Below are positions 8,485 to 17,524 of a DNA stretch of 61,900 nt, piece after piece (within the stretch, counting starts at the first letter, position 1; every line of letters begins with the position of its first letter). The translations under genes were made by a program, and so were the position numbers. The DNA is from Nitrospirae bacterium JdFR-86. Lineage in GTDB: Bacteria; Nitrospirota; Thermodesulfovibrionia; Thermodesulfovibrionales; JdFR-86. The notes under the pieces were generated by a model. It ran no database searches, was not told the origin of the DNA, and worked only from the letters and a program-made list of their open reading frames with translations. The stretch covers positions 275,238 to 337,137 of the forward strand of contig MTOV01000002.1 of the NCBI GenBank assembly GCA_002011815.1. Direction: 5' to 3'.

Positions 8485-10095
8485 ATGACAGATCTTTCTA
8501 ACAGGAAATGGTATACAGGGATGACAACCCAGGAAGACTGGTGGGCTGTATGGCTAGGTCTCGGCTTCTTCTGTTTAGGGCTTCTTACCTTGGCAGGAGT
8601 TGACCTTGTCGGCTGGATTGCTTATCCAAAAAAATGGGTCTTCAGTCTCCCTGAAGGAGCCGTGGCTAAAAAAATCGTCACACCGGACAAGGCGTTCTAC
8701 GCACTCGGAGGGAAATACAGTATAACTGCCAAGGGCTTCTACAAAAGTCTGGGACCAATAGGAAGCATACTTGTAACCTATTTAGTCTTCACCGTTGCCA
8801 CTACCATCGGTGCTTACTTCATGAAGTGGAACATTAAAAGATACATAACCGGCTGGACGATTATATTTTTCCTGACATATCTGGTATGGTTCATCGGACA
8901 TCACGCCTTCTTTGCGGCAACTGCAGTTGACCTCAAGAAGAGCAAGTTTCCTGATATGTTCACCCTTTCGCTCGGTGGTGGTGCATCGTTTATTCTGGCT
9001 CTGATTGTAGGGCTGATAATAGGGAACTTCTTCAAGGGGTTTGCAAGCTATTTAAGCACGGCTGCCAAGCCTGAATGGTTCATAAAAACGGCAATCGTGT
9101 TCCTTGGGGTTAAGGTAGGATATCTACCGATAAAAGCAGCCGCGTCTTCAGCAAAACTTGGGAAAGAGGTAGCAGGGCTTACTGGTGAACTGTTCATTGC
9201 AGGCGCAGCTGCAACAGTAGTAGCTTATCTGATATTCTGGCCTGGTGTGTATCTGATATCGAGAAAGATATTTAAACTGCCACGCAAAACAGCTGCTGTT
9301 CTTGGCTCTGGAATCTCTATCTGTGGTGTCTCTGCTGCTGTAGCCACAGGTGGAGCAGTGAGGGCAAAGCCAGTGGTATCCATAATGGTCTCTGCTCTGG
9401 TGGTTGTATGGGCAGTCATCGAGCTTATCATCTTGCCTGGGTTCTTTACCCACGTCTGGCCCCGAACAGACGACCCACTTGTGGCAGGAGCTGCAATGGG
9501 AATGTCTGTTAAGACAGACGGTGCAGATGCAGCCGCAGGAGAGCTAATGGATGAATTCATGCGAACTAAGATAGAAAGGGACACACACGGCGCAGTGCAG
9601 TGGCCTGAAGGCATTATAACTGTAAGCGCAGTTATGACCAAAATCTGGATAGACATGTTCATCGGACTGTGGGCATTTATTCTTGCACTGCTTTGGGTCT
9701 ATCGAATCGAACGACGACCAGGGGAACGGGTTATGGCATCGGAAGTGTGGCACCGATTCCCGAAATTCGTTCTCGGATATTTTGCCGCATGGTTCATTTA
9801 TCTCGCAATATTCTTCGGACCAGGACATGCCGGCGCACCCGAAGGCATGGATGTACTTAAAGCGGCAACAGCAGGTGCAGTGCCAGTGGAAAAAGGCATG
9901 CGAAAGTTCTTCTTCATGCTGACCTTCATGAGCCTTGGAATCATCACTGACTTTAAAAAGCTCAGAGAAGCCCAGTTCGGGAAAATGGTATGGGTATACT
10001 TCGTCGCACTCTTCCTGTTCATAATACCTGTGGCTATACTTATCGCCTACATCTTCCATCACGGCATGCAGATACCCAACATAGCTCCTCAGTAA
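8485..10095 (+). CDS. YeiH-family putative sulfate exporter, long form
   Basis: 536 aa polytopic protein; YeiH/UPF0324-like segments 'EWFIKTAIVFLGVKVG', 'RKTAAVLGSGISICGVSAAVATGGAVRAK', 'MRKFFFMLTFMSLGIITDFKKL'. Confidence 0.82.
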   Translation: MTDLSNRKWYTGMTTQEDWWAVWLGLGFFCLGLLTLAGVDLVGWIAYPKKWVFSLPEGAVAKKIVTPDKAFYALGGKYSITAKGFYKSLGPIGSILVTYLVFTVATTIGAYFMKWNIKRYITGWTIIFFLTYLVWFIGHHAFFAATAVDLKKSKFPDMFTLSLGGGASFILALIVGLIIGNFFKGFASYLSTAAKPEWFIKTAIVFLGVKVGYLPIKAAASSAKLGKEVAGLTGELFIAGAAATVVAYLIFWPGVYLISRKIFKLPRKTAAVLGSGISICGVSAAVATGGAVRAKPVVSIMVSALVVVWAVIELIILPGFFTHVWPRTDDPLVAGAAMGMSVKTDGADAAAGELMDEFMRTKIERDTHGAVQWPEGIITVSAVMTKIWIDMFIGLWAFILALLWVYRIERRPGERVMASEVWHRFPKFVLGYFAAWFIYLAIFFGPGHAGAPEGMDVLKAATAGAVPVEKGMRKFFFMLTFMSLGIITDFKKLREAQFGKMVWVYFVALFLFIIPVAILIAYIFHHGMQIPNIAPQ

Positions 10096-10121
10096 ATAGA
10101 AATATTTTGCCTGGGTAGGAT

Positions 10122-10162
10122 AAAATGGGTCTATGAGGATAGCCCTCATAGACCCATTTTTT
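10122..10162 (+). terminator. Rho-independent terminator
   Basis: 17-bp perfect stem AAAATGGGTCTATGAGG / CCTCATAGACCCATTTT followed by TT. Confidence 0.9.
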
Positions 10163-10178
10163 AACCAAAACTTGTTAA

Positions 10179-10529
10179 ATGAATAAAGTAGAAGACAAAA
10201 CCAAACGCAAAATATTAAGAGAATTAACAATCAAAGCCAAATTTCTGAATTATACTGCGCTGTTCTCCATAATAATCTTTATACTGCTTCTTCTGAGGCT
10301 CTATCCCAACTGGGAACATTCCAAATGGCTCTTCGCTATTGCATTGTTCATGGAATGCTTTTCTATCGGATTTTTTGTCCTGACAAGACGCATAAAGGGA
10401 ATACTTGAAGGAGACCCTACTGATGAAGAAATCATCAAATGGGCGAATTTTCTGTCGTATTACTACTATCCCAAATTCATCTTCCGCAAAAAGCGAAACC
10501 CGTTTATCGTCCCTGATGACGAAGATTAG
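10179..10529 (+). CDS. Hypothetical membrane protein
   Basis: 116 aa, two predicted TM segments (LNYTALFSIIIFILLLLRLYP, WLFAIALFMECFSIGFFVL), charged tail. Confidence 0.6.
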   Translation: MNKVEDKTKRKILRELTIKAKFLNYTALFSIIIFILLLLRLYPNWEHSKWLFAIALFMECFSIGFFVLTRRIKGILEGDPTDEEIIKWANFLSYYYYPKFIFRKKRNPFIVPDDED

Positions 10530-10538
10530 CCTACAGAC

Positions 10539-12332
10539 TTAACGCAGGTAATATATAAGCAGGTAAGCCAGCAGGAATGCAGTCACCCACAGGACAGTCG
10601 AACCTGTAGGCCAGTGCTTGATTGTATCCCCGGGATAAATGTCCTTTTCCCTTTTTATCCTCTTTTTAATCTCTGCCTTACGCTGAGGGCTGCCCAGCAG
10701 AAGGAATACGGAATCAGAGACCATCTTTACCGCTGCCAATGGGTTTTTGCTAAACCACGCAAGTGAGCCAGGAATGGACTCAAAAAATACCTTTCTTAGC
10801 CTGTTGCCGACTACAGACATCGGGACTTCCACAAACCACATAAACGCCCCTGCACCTTTCCTGTAAAACCAGTCTGTATCAAGATTCACAGCCCTGATTT
10901 CCGAAGGATAAATGCCAGAAAGCATCAGAAGAGTAAACGCCAGTGCAGAAAAGAACAGCAGTTGCAGTTGTGCCATTACATGAGGCGCAGTGTAAGGCTC
11001 ATACTCGACAGGATACGGAAGAATGCTGTAAAGAGGCGCAGGAAACGTGCCGATGAAAACGCACAGGAAAGCCGTAATCCCCATGGCTATGAGCATATTA
11101 ACCGGAGGCTCTTTTGCCCTGATGCCTGAGTCATGCGAGAAGAATGCAAAATACGGTATCTTAATCCCTGCATGATGAAACACACCTGCTGATGCAAACA
11201 GAAGAACAAACCATATAGCAGTCAAGCTCTCGTGAGCAGCAGCAGACATAACCATTGACTTACTCACAAAGGCACTGAACAGGGGAAACGCAGAGATTGA
11301 CGCAGCGCCTACTATACAGAATATACATGTCAATGGCATGGTCTTATATAAACCGCCAAGGTCTGTGGCATTGATCTTTCCAGTCTGCTGCATAACAGCT
11401 CCCATGGACATGAAAAGAAGCGCTTTAAACAATATGTCATTGAACGCATGAGCAGCAGCACCGTTTATTGCCAGCTCTGTGCCTATCCCAATACCGACCA
11501 CCATAAACCCGACCTGATTGATAAGACTGTATGAAAGCACCCTTCTTAAATCATTTTCAATCACAGCGTAAAAGATAGGAAATGCCGTCATCAAGGCTCC
11601 AATCCATATAAGGGGTTCAGCTCCAGGAAATGCTCTTGCCAGAACATAAACAGCAGTCTTTGTCGTAAAAGCGCTTAAAAACACCGTGCCTGCAATAGTC
11701 GCCTCTGGATAGGCATCCACAAGCCATGCATGCAGGACAGGCCAGGCGCAGTTCAGACCAAATCCGATGAATATAAGATATGACGCCAACCCGTTTAAAC
11801 CTATATATCCGAATTCAATCGAACCGTTCTCATACGCATAAATGACTATGCCTGCGAAAAGCACAATCCCCCCGAAGATATGAACCAGAACATACCTGAA
11901 CCCTGCCTTAAGCGATTTCTCTGTCCTGCGCGCCCAGACAAGAAACACCGAGCTTATGGTCATCAGTTCCCAGAAACAGAACAGGCTGAACAGGTCTCCT
12001 GCAAAAACAACACCCAGAGACCCGCCTGCATAAAGAAGACCTGCAACGTATTCAACATCATTCCTTATGTGAATGCCGTAAAGAAGAACAATGAAAGAAA
12101 TAATATGAAAGACGTATCCAAACAGCAGGCTCAACCTGTCTACCTTAAGCAGTATGAGATTGTAATCCAGAAACCTGAAAGTAAGATGCACACCTTCAGG
12201 AATACCAAGAAGGTTTATAAATCCCAAGACAGGAAGGGCTAATAAATATGCACTCTTTGCCCTCCCCCTGAGCAGAGGAACAAGAAACGCTCCAATGATG
12301 AATACTACTGCAGGCAGAACAGGATTAATCAT
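10539..12332 (-). CDS. Mrp/Mbh-type antiporter subunit, NuoL/M/N family (third copy in operon)
   Basis: Polytopic; 'LFSLFCFWELMTISSVFLVW', 'LSYSLINQVGFMVVGIG', 'AAHAFNDILFKALLFMSMGAV'. Start chosen at MINPVLP (GAGGATTATTATG), 8-nt overlap with the upstream ORF. Confidence 0.9.
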   Translation of the reverse strand: MINPVLPAVVFIIGAFLVPLLRGRAKSAYLLALPVLGFINLLGIPEGVHLTFRFLDYNLILLKVDRLSLLFGYVFHIISFIVLLYGIHIRNDVEYVAGLLYAGGSLGVVFAGDLFSLFCFWELMTISSVFLVWARRTEKSLKAGFRYVLVHIFGGIVLFAGIVIYAYENGSIEFGYIGLNGLASYLIFIGFGLNCAWPVLHAWLVDAYPEATIAGTVFLSAFTTKTAVYVLARAFPGAEPLIWIGALMTAFPIFYAVIENDLRRVLSYSLINQVGFMVVGIGIGTELAINGAAAHAFNDILFKALLFMSMGAVMQQTGKINATDLGGLYKTMPLTCIFCIVGAASISAFPLFSAFVSKSMVMSAAAHESLTAIWFVLLFASAGVFHHAGIKIPYFAFFSHDSGIRAKEPPVNMLIAMGITAFLCVFIGTFPAPLYSILPYPVEYEPYTAPHVMAQLQLLFFSALAFTLLMLSGIYPSEIRAVNLDTDWFYRKGAGAFMWFVEVPMSVVGNRLRKVFFESIPGSLAWFSKNPLAAVKMVSDSVFLLLGSPQRKAEIKKRIKREKDIYPGDTIKHWPTGSTVLWVTAFLLAYLLIYYLR

Positions 12333-12570
12333 AATAATCCTCTCTCCTCTTAACAATCCTTCGCAGTATATGCTTTGCTGCTAAAACCAGACTCACACAG
12401 GCGACAAACCCGTATGCTGCATAAAACCCAGGCCAGTTTTCCCAGAAGAAATAACCATGTTTCGGAACTACGAGATCAACTATCAAAAGCACTACACACA
12501 CCATATAAAAAACCCGTCTGAATTTCCTTACGTTTTCAGGGTCGTCAAAAAACTTAAACTCTTTTTTCAT
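12325..12570 (-). CDS. Small membrane protein of the Mrp-like operon
   Basis: 81 aa from MKKEFKFFDDPENVRKFRRVFYMVCVVLLIVDLVVPKHGYFFWENWPGFYAAYGFVACVSLVLAAKHILRRIVKRREDYYD; two TM segments; coupled to the downstream gene. Confidence 0.7.
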   Translation of the reverse strand: MKKEFKFFDDPENVRKFRRVFYMVCVVLLIVDLVVPKHGYFFWENWPGFYAAYGFVACVSLVLAAKHILRRIVKRREDYYD

Positions 12571-12639
12571 GAAACGCCCCCCTGTAATTACAGAATATTC
12601 CAGAAACAACATATGGGAATTGGCTGATATCAGTATAAA

Positions 12640-12804
12640 AGGCAGGCATGTCAGGTGAGAAATTTTTAGTTGAGACACCGCTATAACCTGCCTCTAACAA
12701 CAAACCATACTGTTCTGCTGAAGCCCCACTAATTAAATCAGACGAATATAACGTTCTTAAATAATTGTCGAATTTAAAAATTTCGAATCCTGACATGCCT
12801 GCCT
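12640..12804. repeat. ~165-bp segment bounded by 16-bp perfect inverted repeats (MITE-like)
   Basis: AGGCAGGCATGTCAGG (12640-12655) and its exact reverse complement CCTGACATGCCTGCCT (12789-12804); inner AAATTTTTA also inverted-repeated. Confidence 0.65.
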
Positions 12805-12805
12805 C

Positions 12806-12931
12806 CTATCCGAAGAAAAAGATTATACCGAGATATAAAACGCACGCTGTCAGCACTGCATAAAAGATTTTTTTGTATCCTGGTTCAGGCTCGTGCATAA
12901 GCTCTATTATTTCGCCTTTTTCATTCCTCAA
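12806..12931 (-). CDS. 41-aa single-TM protein of the Mrp-like operon (not in ORF track)
   Basis: TTG start with GGAGGGG-N7 spacing: (M)RNEKGEIIELMHEPEPGYKKIFYAVLTACVLYLGIIFFFG-stop. Begins 2 nt after the preceding stop codon. Confidence 0.7.
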   Translation of the reverse strand: MRNEKGEIIELMHEPEPGYKKIFYAVLTACVLYLGIIFFFG

Positions 12932-12933
12932 TT

Positions 12934-14406
12934 TTAAACCCCTCCTGTTATACTGGCTACGACCATTTTAGAAAGATCTAAAAACAGCGAAGGCATGAAA
13001 AACAATATCAGTGTTCCCACAGCAGTCAGCACCAGAGGCACTACCATAAACGCCGGCGCTTCGGATATCCGCTTTACCTCAGACCCTTTGAAAAACGCCC
13101 TGTACACTATGGGCAGGAAATAGCAGGCATTAAGTATCGTGCTTGCTGCAATAACTACAAGCAAAGGCAACTGGTTCGCTTCCACAGTGCCCATAGCCAG
13201 ATACCATTTGCTCAGGAAGCCTCCAAACGGCGGAATGCCTATCATGGAAAGCGCTCCTGCTGTGAATGCCGCCATGGTAAAAGGCATCTGTCTTCCGATG
13301 CCGTCAAGCTCGCTGACATTTGTCTTATGCGTTGCGACATAAATAGCGCCTGCTACAAAAAACAGGGTTATCTTTCCGAATGCATGAAGCAGTATGTGCA
13401 TTATACTTCCTGTAATTCCTGACGGCGTAAGCAGGGCAACACCGAGTATGACATAGGAAAGCTGGCTTACCGTTGAGTATGCAAGACGAAGTTTTAAATT
13501 ATCCTGCTTAAGGGCAATTACAGAAGCGGTTATTATAGTGAAAGACGCATAATAAGCAAGTGCAGTGCCCAGCCCGAGTTCACTGAGCAGTTTTATCCCG
13601 AACACATGGAGGACTACCTTAACGACAACAAAAACCCCTGTCTTTACCACTGCCACTGCATGCAAAAGCGCACTCACCGGCGTGGGAGCTACCATTGCAG
13701 CAGGAAGCCATGAATGAAGAGGCATCATCGCCGCCTTTGTAATACCTGCCATAAAAAGAATAAATATCACGGTAATGAGAACATCAGAGCCTTTTCCCTC
13801 AAGTATCCCCTGAGCTGAGAAATCCAGTCTGTGTGCGGTGCTGTATGTAAGCACCACTGCAAACAGCAGAAATGCAAGGGAAGTACCGAGCAGATATGTA
13901 AGATATGTCCTTCCCCCTTTTATTGCCTCTGGTGTTTCTTTATGCGCTACAAGCGGAAACGTGCACAGGGTAAGAATCTCGTAGAAGATAAACATCGTAA
14001 GCAGGTTTGCAGAAAACGCCACACCCATTGTTGCAGACATCGCCACTGCAAAACACATGAAATACCTTGTCTGTGCATGCTCTTTTAAGGCTCTGACATA
14101 ACCTATGGAATAAAACGATGTAAGAATCCATAAAAACGATGCAGTAGTCGCAAAGAAAATGCCGAGTGCATCTACCCTGAACTTAATATCAAGTCCTGGG
14201 AAAACAGTCAAAAGGGTATATTCTATAACTTTGCCATCAAGAACCATGGGAAGCATGGAGGCGACCAGAGAGAACTTTATAAGCGAAGCCGCAATCGTCC
14301 AGAATTCCCTGACATTAGGGTTTCTTCCTGAGATGCCGACTAAGACTACGGCAATAAGCGATACACTTATGACATAAACAGGCAGTGCGGAATACACTGT
14401 ATCCAC
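12934..14406 (-). CDS. Mrp-type antiporter subunit D-like (NuoL/M/N family), copy 2
   Basis: 'FYEILTLCTFPLVAHKETPEAIKGGRTYLTYLLG', 'MMPLHSWLPAAMVAPTPVSALLHAVAVVKTGVFVV'. GTG start at 14406 overlapping the upstream TAG, preferred over the ORF-track Met at 14490. Confidence 0.92.
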   Translation of the reverse strand: MDTVYSALPVYVISVSLIAVVLVGISGRNPNVREFWTIAASLIKFSLVASMLPMVLDGKVIEYTLLTVFPGLDIKFRVDALGIFFATTASFLWILTSFYSIGYVRALKEHAQTRYFMCFAVAMSATMGVAFSANLLTMFIFYEILTLCTFPLVAHKETPEAIKGGRTYLTYLLGTSLAFLLFAVVLTYSTAHRLDFSAQGILEGKGSDVLITVIFILFMAGITKAAMMPLHSWLPAAMVAPTPVSALLHAVAVVKTGVFVVVKVVLHVFGIKLLSELGLGTALAYYASFTIITASVIALKQDNLKLRLAYSTVSQLSYVILGVALLTPSGITGSIMHILLHAFGKITLFFVAGAIYVATHKTNVSELDGIGRQMPFTMAAFTAGALSMIGIPPFGGFLSKWYLAMGTVEANQLPLLVVIAASTILNACYFLPIVYRAFFKGSEVKRISEAPAFMVVPLVLTAVGTLILFFMPSLFLDLSKMVVASITGGV

Positions 14407-15893
14407 TACATCACCCCTGCCAGAAGCATTTTTGCTGCCTTCTGTGCAACAGACACCGGTAGTGAGGCAGCTGTCCCGAAGAATATGCAAAGACCAGCCA
14501 TAAGCAACGTAGGCACAAGCATGCCAGCCGGAGCTTCAAAGACCTGCCCTGCGTGTTCAGCACTCTTGAAATAAATGTTTTCGATTATCCTCCAGAAATA
14601 CACTGCCGTAAGCAGAGAACTTATTAGGATTACAGGCACGAAATACCACATGCCTGTCTCAAGCGCACCGAGTGCTATATACCACTTGCTTACGAACCCC
14701 ACTGTAAGCGGAACACCTATCATTGAAAACGCACCTATGGTAAAAGCTGCCATTGTAAGAGGCATCTTTCTGCCCATACCCCTAAGCTCTGATATATCCT
14801 CTATGCCTGTCCGGTAAACCATCGCACCCACTGCAAGGAACAGCGTTCCTTTCATAAGGGCATGGTTGAGTATATGAAGAAGGCTTCCAGCCATTGCAGT
14901 CTCACCTGCAAGCGAAGCACCAAGCACTATGTAACCTATCTGTCCCACGCTTGAATATGCAAGCATCCGTTTGATATTAGTCTGTGCCACGGCAAGCACA
15001 GAACCCATTATTATCGCAACTGAAGAAAGCACAAGCATTATCTTTGTAAAAGGCACTACATGGATGTCAAAATCCAGTTTGAACACAGTAAACATTATCC
15101 TCAACAGGGCATAAGCTCCGACCTTTGTCCCCGTAGCTGCAAGTATTGCACTCACGGCAGACGGTGCATAGGTGTATGCATTCGGCATCCAGATGTGAAG
15201 GGGGAAGAGCGCAAGCTTCAGGCTTAAGCCCACAGTAAAAAACGCAAAGGCAGTAAGGACTACTTTTGAATGGTAAAGCTGTGGTAGTCTTTCAGCCAGG
15301 TCCGCCATGTTAAGAGTGCCTGTCACCATGTAAAGATGCCCTATCCCAAGCAGTATGAACGTAGCGGCAACAGTGCCGAGTATCAGATAGTTATAACTGG
15401 CTACAAGTGCGGCTTTTCTTCTGCCAGAGGCAATCAGGGTATAGCCTGAAAGAGAGCTTATCTCGATAAACACATAGAGGTTGAATATATCTGCTGTGAT
15501 AATAATCCCCAGAAGCCCTGTAACAAGAAGCATGTAGGCACTGTAAAAAAACGTTATCTTGTTTTCGGGTATCTCGTCCTCCACGCTCTTTTTTGCATAC
15601 ACCGAAACCACAAAGGCTATGAAAGAGACGACGACGAGCACAAAACCGTTCAGATAATCCACTGCATATTCAATGCCCCACGGCGGCTCCCAGTTGCCGA
15701 ACCAGTAGCTTATCCTCCCTGTCTTCAAGACACTGTTTAAGAGGAATCCTGAGATTGCAAACGACAGGGCAGAGGCTGTCACTGCTATATACCATGCAAA
15801 GGCTTTACTTATCCTTCCGGCAGGAGGGATAAGGACGGCGGAAATCAAGGGGACTATGACAACCAGTGCAGGAAAGTTCTCCACAAGGTTCAT
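14406..15893 (-). CDS. Mrp-type antiporter subunit D (NuoL/M/N family), copy 1
   Basis: 495 aa; 'FNLYVFIEISSLSGYTLIASGRRKAALVASYNYLILG', 'LFPLHIWMPNAYTYAPSAVSAILAATGTKVGAYALLRI'. Confidence 0.94.
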   Translation of the reverse strand: MNLVENFPALVVIVPLISAVLIPPAGRISKAFAWYIAVTASALSFAISGFLLNSVLKTGRISYWFGNWEPPWGIEYAVDYLNGFVLVVVSFIAFVVSVYAKKSVEDEIPENKITFFYSAYMLLVTGLLGIIITADIFNLYVFIEISSLSGYTLIASGRRKAALVASYNYLILGTVAATFILLGIGHLYMVTGTLNMADLAERLPQLYHSKVVLTAFAFFTVGLSLKLALFPLHIWMPNAYTYAPSAVSAILAATGTKVGAYALLRIMFTVFKLDFDIHVVPFTKIMLVLSSVAIIMGSVLAVAQTNIKRMLAYSSVGQIGYIVLGASLAGETAMAGSLLHILNHALMKGTLFLAVGAMVYRTGIEDISELRGMGRKMPLTMAAFTIGAFSMIGVPLTVGFVSKWYIALGALETGMWYFVPVILISSLLTAVYFWRIIENIYFKSAEHAGQVFEAPAGMLVPTLLMAGLCIFFGTAASLPVSVAQKAAKMLLAGVM

Positions 15894-16258
15894 TCCCCTG
15901 TCCCCTGCCTGTTTATCTCAAGTATTCTGTCTTCCTCTATTGTCCCGTAGGCTCTGTTTATCCTGATGATAAGGGCAAAGGCAACTGCAGTGGTGCTTAC
16001 TGAAACCACGATAGCGGTAAGAATCAGGACATGGGGCAAGGGGTTTTCATACCGCACGGCACCGTCCCATACAATAGGGGCTGTACCTCCACTAACCTTG
16101 CCGATGGAGATATAAAAAAGAAAGACCGCAGTCTGAAAGATGTTCATCCCGATAATCTTCTTTATCAGGTTGTTCTTGGAAATCATGGCGTAAAAGCCTA
16201 TCATCATCAGTGTTATATAAATCCAGTAATTGTATTTTCCGAGGATTAACTCAATCAC
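15890..16258 (-). CDS. Mrp-type antiporter subunit C (NuoK-like)
   Basis: 122 aa; 'IGFYAMISKNNLIKKIIGMNIFQTAVFLFYIS...DPLPHVLILTAIVVSVSTTAVAFAL'-type MnhC pattern. Confidence 0.92.
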   Translation of the reverse strand: MIELILGKYNYWIYITLMMIGFYAMISKNNLIKKIIGMNIFQTAVFLFYISIGKVSGGTAPIVWDGAVRYENPLPHVLILTAIVVSVSTTAVAFALIIRINRAYGTIEEDRILEINRQGTGE

Positions 16259-16695
16259 TTTTCAACCCTCTCATCCTTTCTTGCTGTTTCAAAGAATATG
16301 GTTATCATCACTGCCGCAACCGTAATCCCCACGCCTATTTCGATAATAAGGATTCCTATATGGCTTGCAAAATGAGGCTCTCCTATGGGCAGAACATTAT
16401 ACTGGAGATATTTCCCTCCGATTAGCATACAGACAAGCCCTACGGCAGCGTATATAAACACTCCGGTTGAACTCAGAATGTCGCTTGTCTTTTCCGCTAT
16501 TCTCTGGCGTGCGCTATCAAGACCATAGCTTAAGGCATAAAGGATTATACTTGCGCCGAGTATCACTCCTCCCTGAAACCCTCCGCCCGGACCACTGTCG
16601 CCGTGCATGATGACATACAAGCCAAAAAGCTGCATAAAAGGAATCATTATCCTCGAGACGACTCTTCTTATTATGCTGACCCTCATGTTCATCAC
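16255..16695 (-). CDS. Mrp-type antiporter subunit B (MnhB)
   Basis: 146 aa; 'IMPFMQLFGLYVIMHGDSGPGGGFQGGVILGASIILYALSYG' is the MnhB signature region. Confidence 0.94.
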   Translation of the reverse strand: MMNMRVSIIRRVVSRIMIPFMQLFGLYVIMHGDSGPGGGFQGGVILGASIILYALSYGLDSARQRIAEKTSDILSSTGVFIYAAVGLVCMLIGGKYLQYNVLPIGEPHFASHIGILIIEIGVGITVAAVMITIFFETARKDERVEK

Positions 16696-17213
16696 CTTTT
16701 TCTGCCCCTCAGCAAAAGGATTACGCCCAAGCCTGCAGTGAATATAACCGTGGTCTCTCCTAAGGTGTCGTATCCTCTGTAGCTTGCAAGGACAGCTGTA
16801 ACCATGTTTATGACACCTGTTTCTTCGGCTGAATGCTCGATATATCTGGGTGCGACATGGAGATTGGCAGGAGCATTAGGGTCTGCAAAGTCAGGCATAT
16901 CGAGCGTGCCCCAGATTAAGACCGCAGCAGTGACAACTATGATTACAAAACCAGGCAGCACATGACGGGCACGAGGCATCAGTTCTTCCCCTCTTGCAGT
17001 TCTGCTGATTGCTGCAATAAGCAGGACAGTCGTAATCCCGGCTCCTACGGATGCCTCTGTAAACGCAACATCCACTGCGTTAAGCCGTGTCCAGACAACA
17101 GCCATTATCAGGCTGTATGCTGAAAGCAAAACTGCCGAGCCGAGCAGGTCTTTTATATGAATTGCGACAAGAGCGCACACCACAAGCAGGAAAAGCATTA
17201 CAAGGTCAATCAT
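16692..17213 (-). CDS. DUF4040/MbhD-MbhE-like subunit, corresponding to the C-terminal part of MrpA
   Basis: 173 aa; 'VALVAIHIKDLLGSAVLLSAYSLIMAVVWTRLNAVDVAFTEASVGAGITTVLLI' pattern plus C-terminal 'ETGVINMVTAVLASYRGYDTLGETTVIFTAGLGVILLLR'. Confidence 0.87.
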   Translation of the reverse strand: MIDLVMLFLLVVCALVAIHIKDLLGSAVLLSAYSLIMAVVWTRLNAVDVAFTEASVGAGITTVLLIAAISRTARGEELMPRARHVLPGFVIIVVTAAVLIWGTLDMPDFADPNAPANLHVAPRYIEHSAEETGVINMVTAVLASYRGYDTLGETTVIFTAGLGVILLLRGRKR

Positions 17214-17524
17214 CTGGTCTTATCCCCCTTCTGCCACGGCTTGACACCTGCAAGATAAGCTGCCTTGGCAACGGCATGCGTTGCCGTGGGATTGGCTATA
17301 AATATAAACAGTATGATAAGCAAAAGCTTAATGCTTACAAACGAAAACCCCTCATAAATCACAAGCCCAATTAATATCATAGTCTGACCGAGAGTGTCAG
17401 CCTTTCCCGCAGGATGCATCCTTGAATAAAAGTCCGGAAACCGCACAACACCCACAGCAGCCACCAATACGAAAAAACATCCAATGCTTAAGAAAATTCC
17501 TGTTATAACTGTTCTGACATCCAT
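17210..17524 (-). CDS. Mrp-type antiporter subunit G (MnhG)
   Basis: 104 aa; 'GCFFVLVAAVGVVRFPDFYSRMHPAGKADTLGQTMILIG'. Confidence 0.95.
   Translation of the reverse strand: MDVRTVITGIFLSIGCFFVLVAAVGVVRFPDFYSRMHPAGKADTLGQTMILIGLVIYEGFSFVSIKLLLIILFIFIANPTATHAVAKAAYLAGVKPWQKGDKTR

Noticed and set aside
9544-10230. 228-aa minus-strand ORF antisense to the YeiH-type transporter
   Set aside because: Composition is Cys/His/Tyr-rich and non-protein-like; it overlaps a clear transporter gene and spans a strong terminator, so it is a shadow ORF.
12554-12796. 80-aa minus-strand ORF with a good-looking GGAGG before its ATG
   Set aside because: Start codon lies inside the 16-bp terminal inverted repeat, the frame runs through the MITE-like segment and into the next gene, and composition is atypical. 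Kept only as part of the repeat finding.
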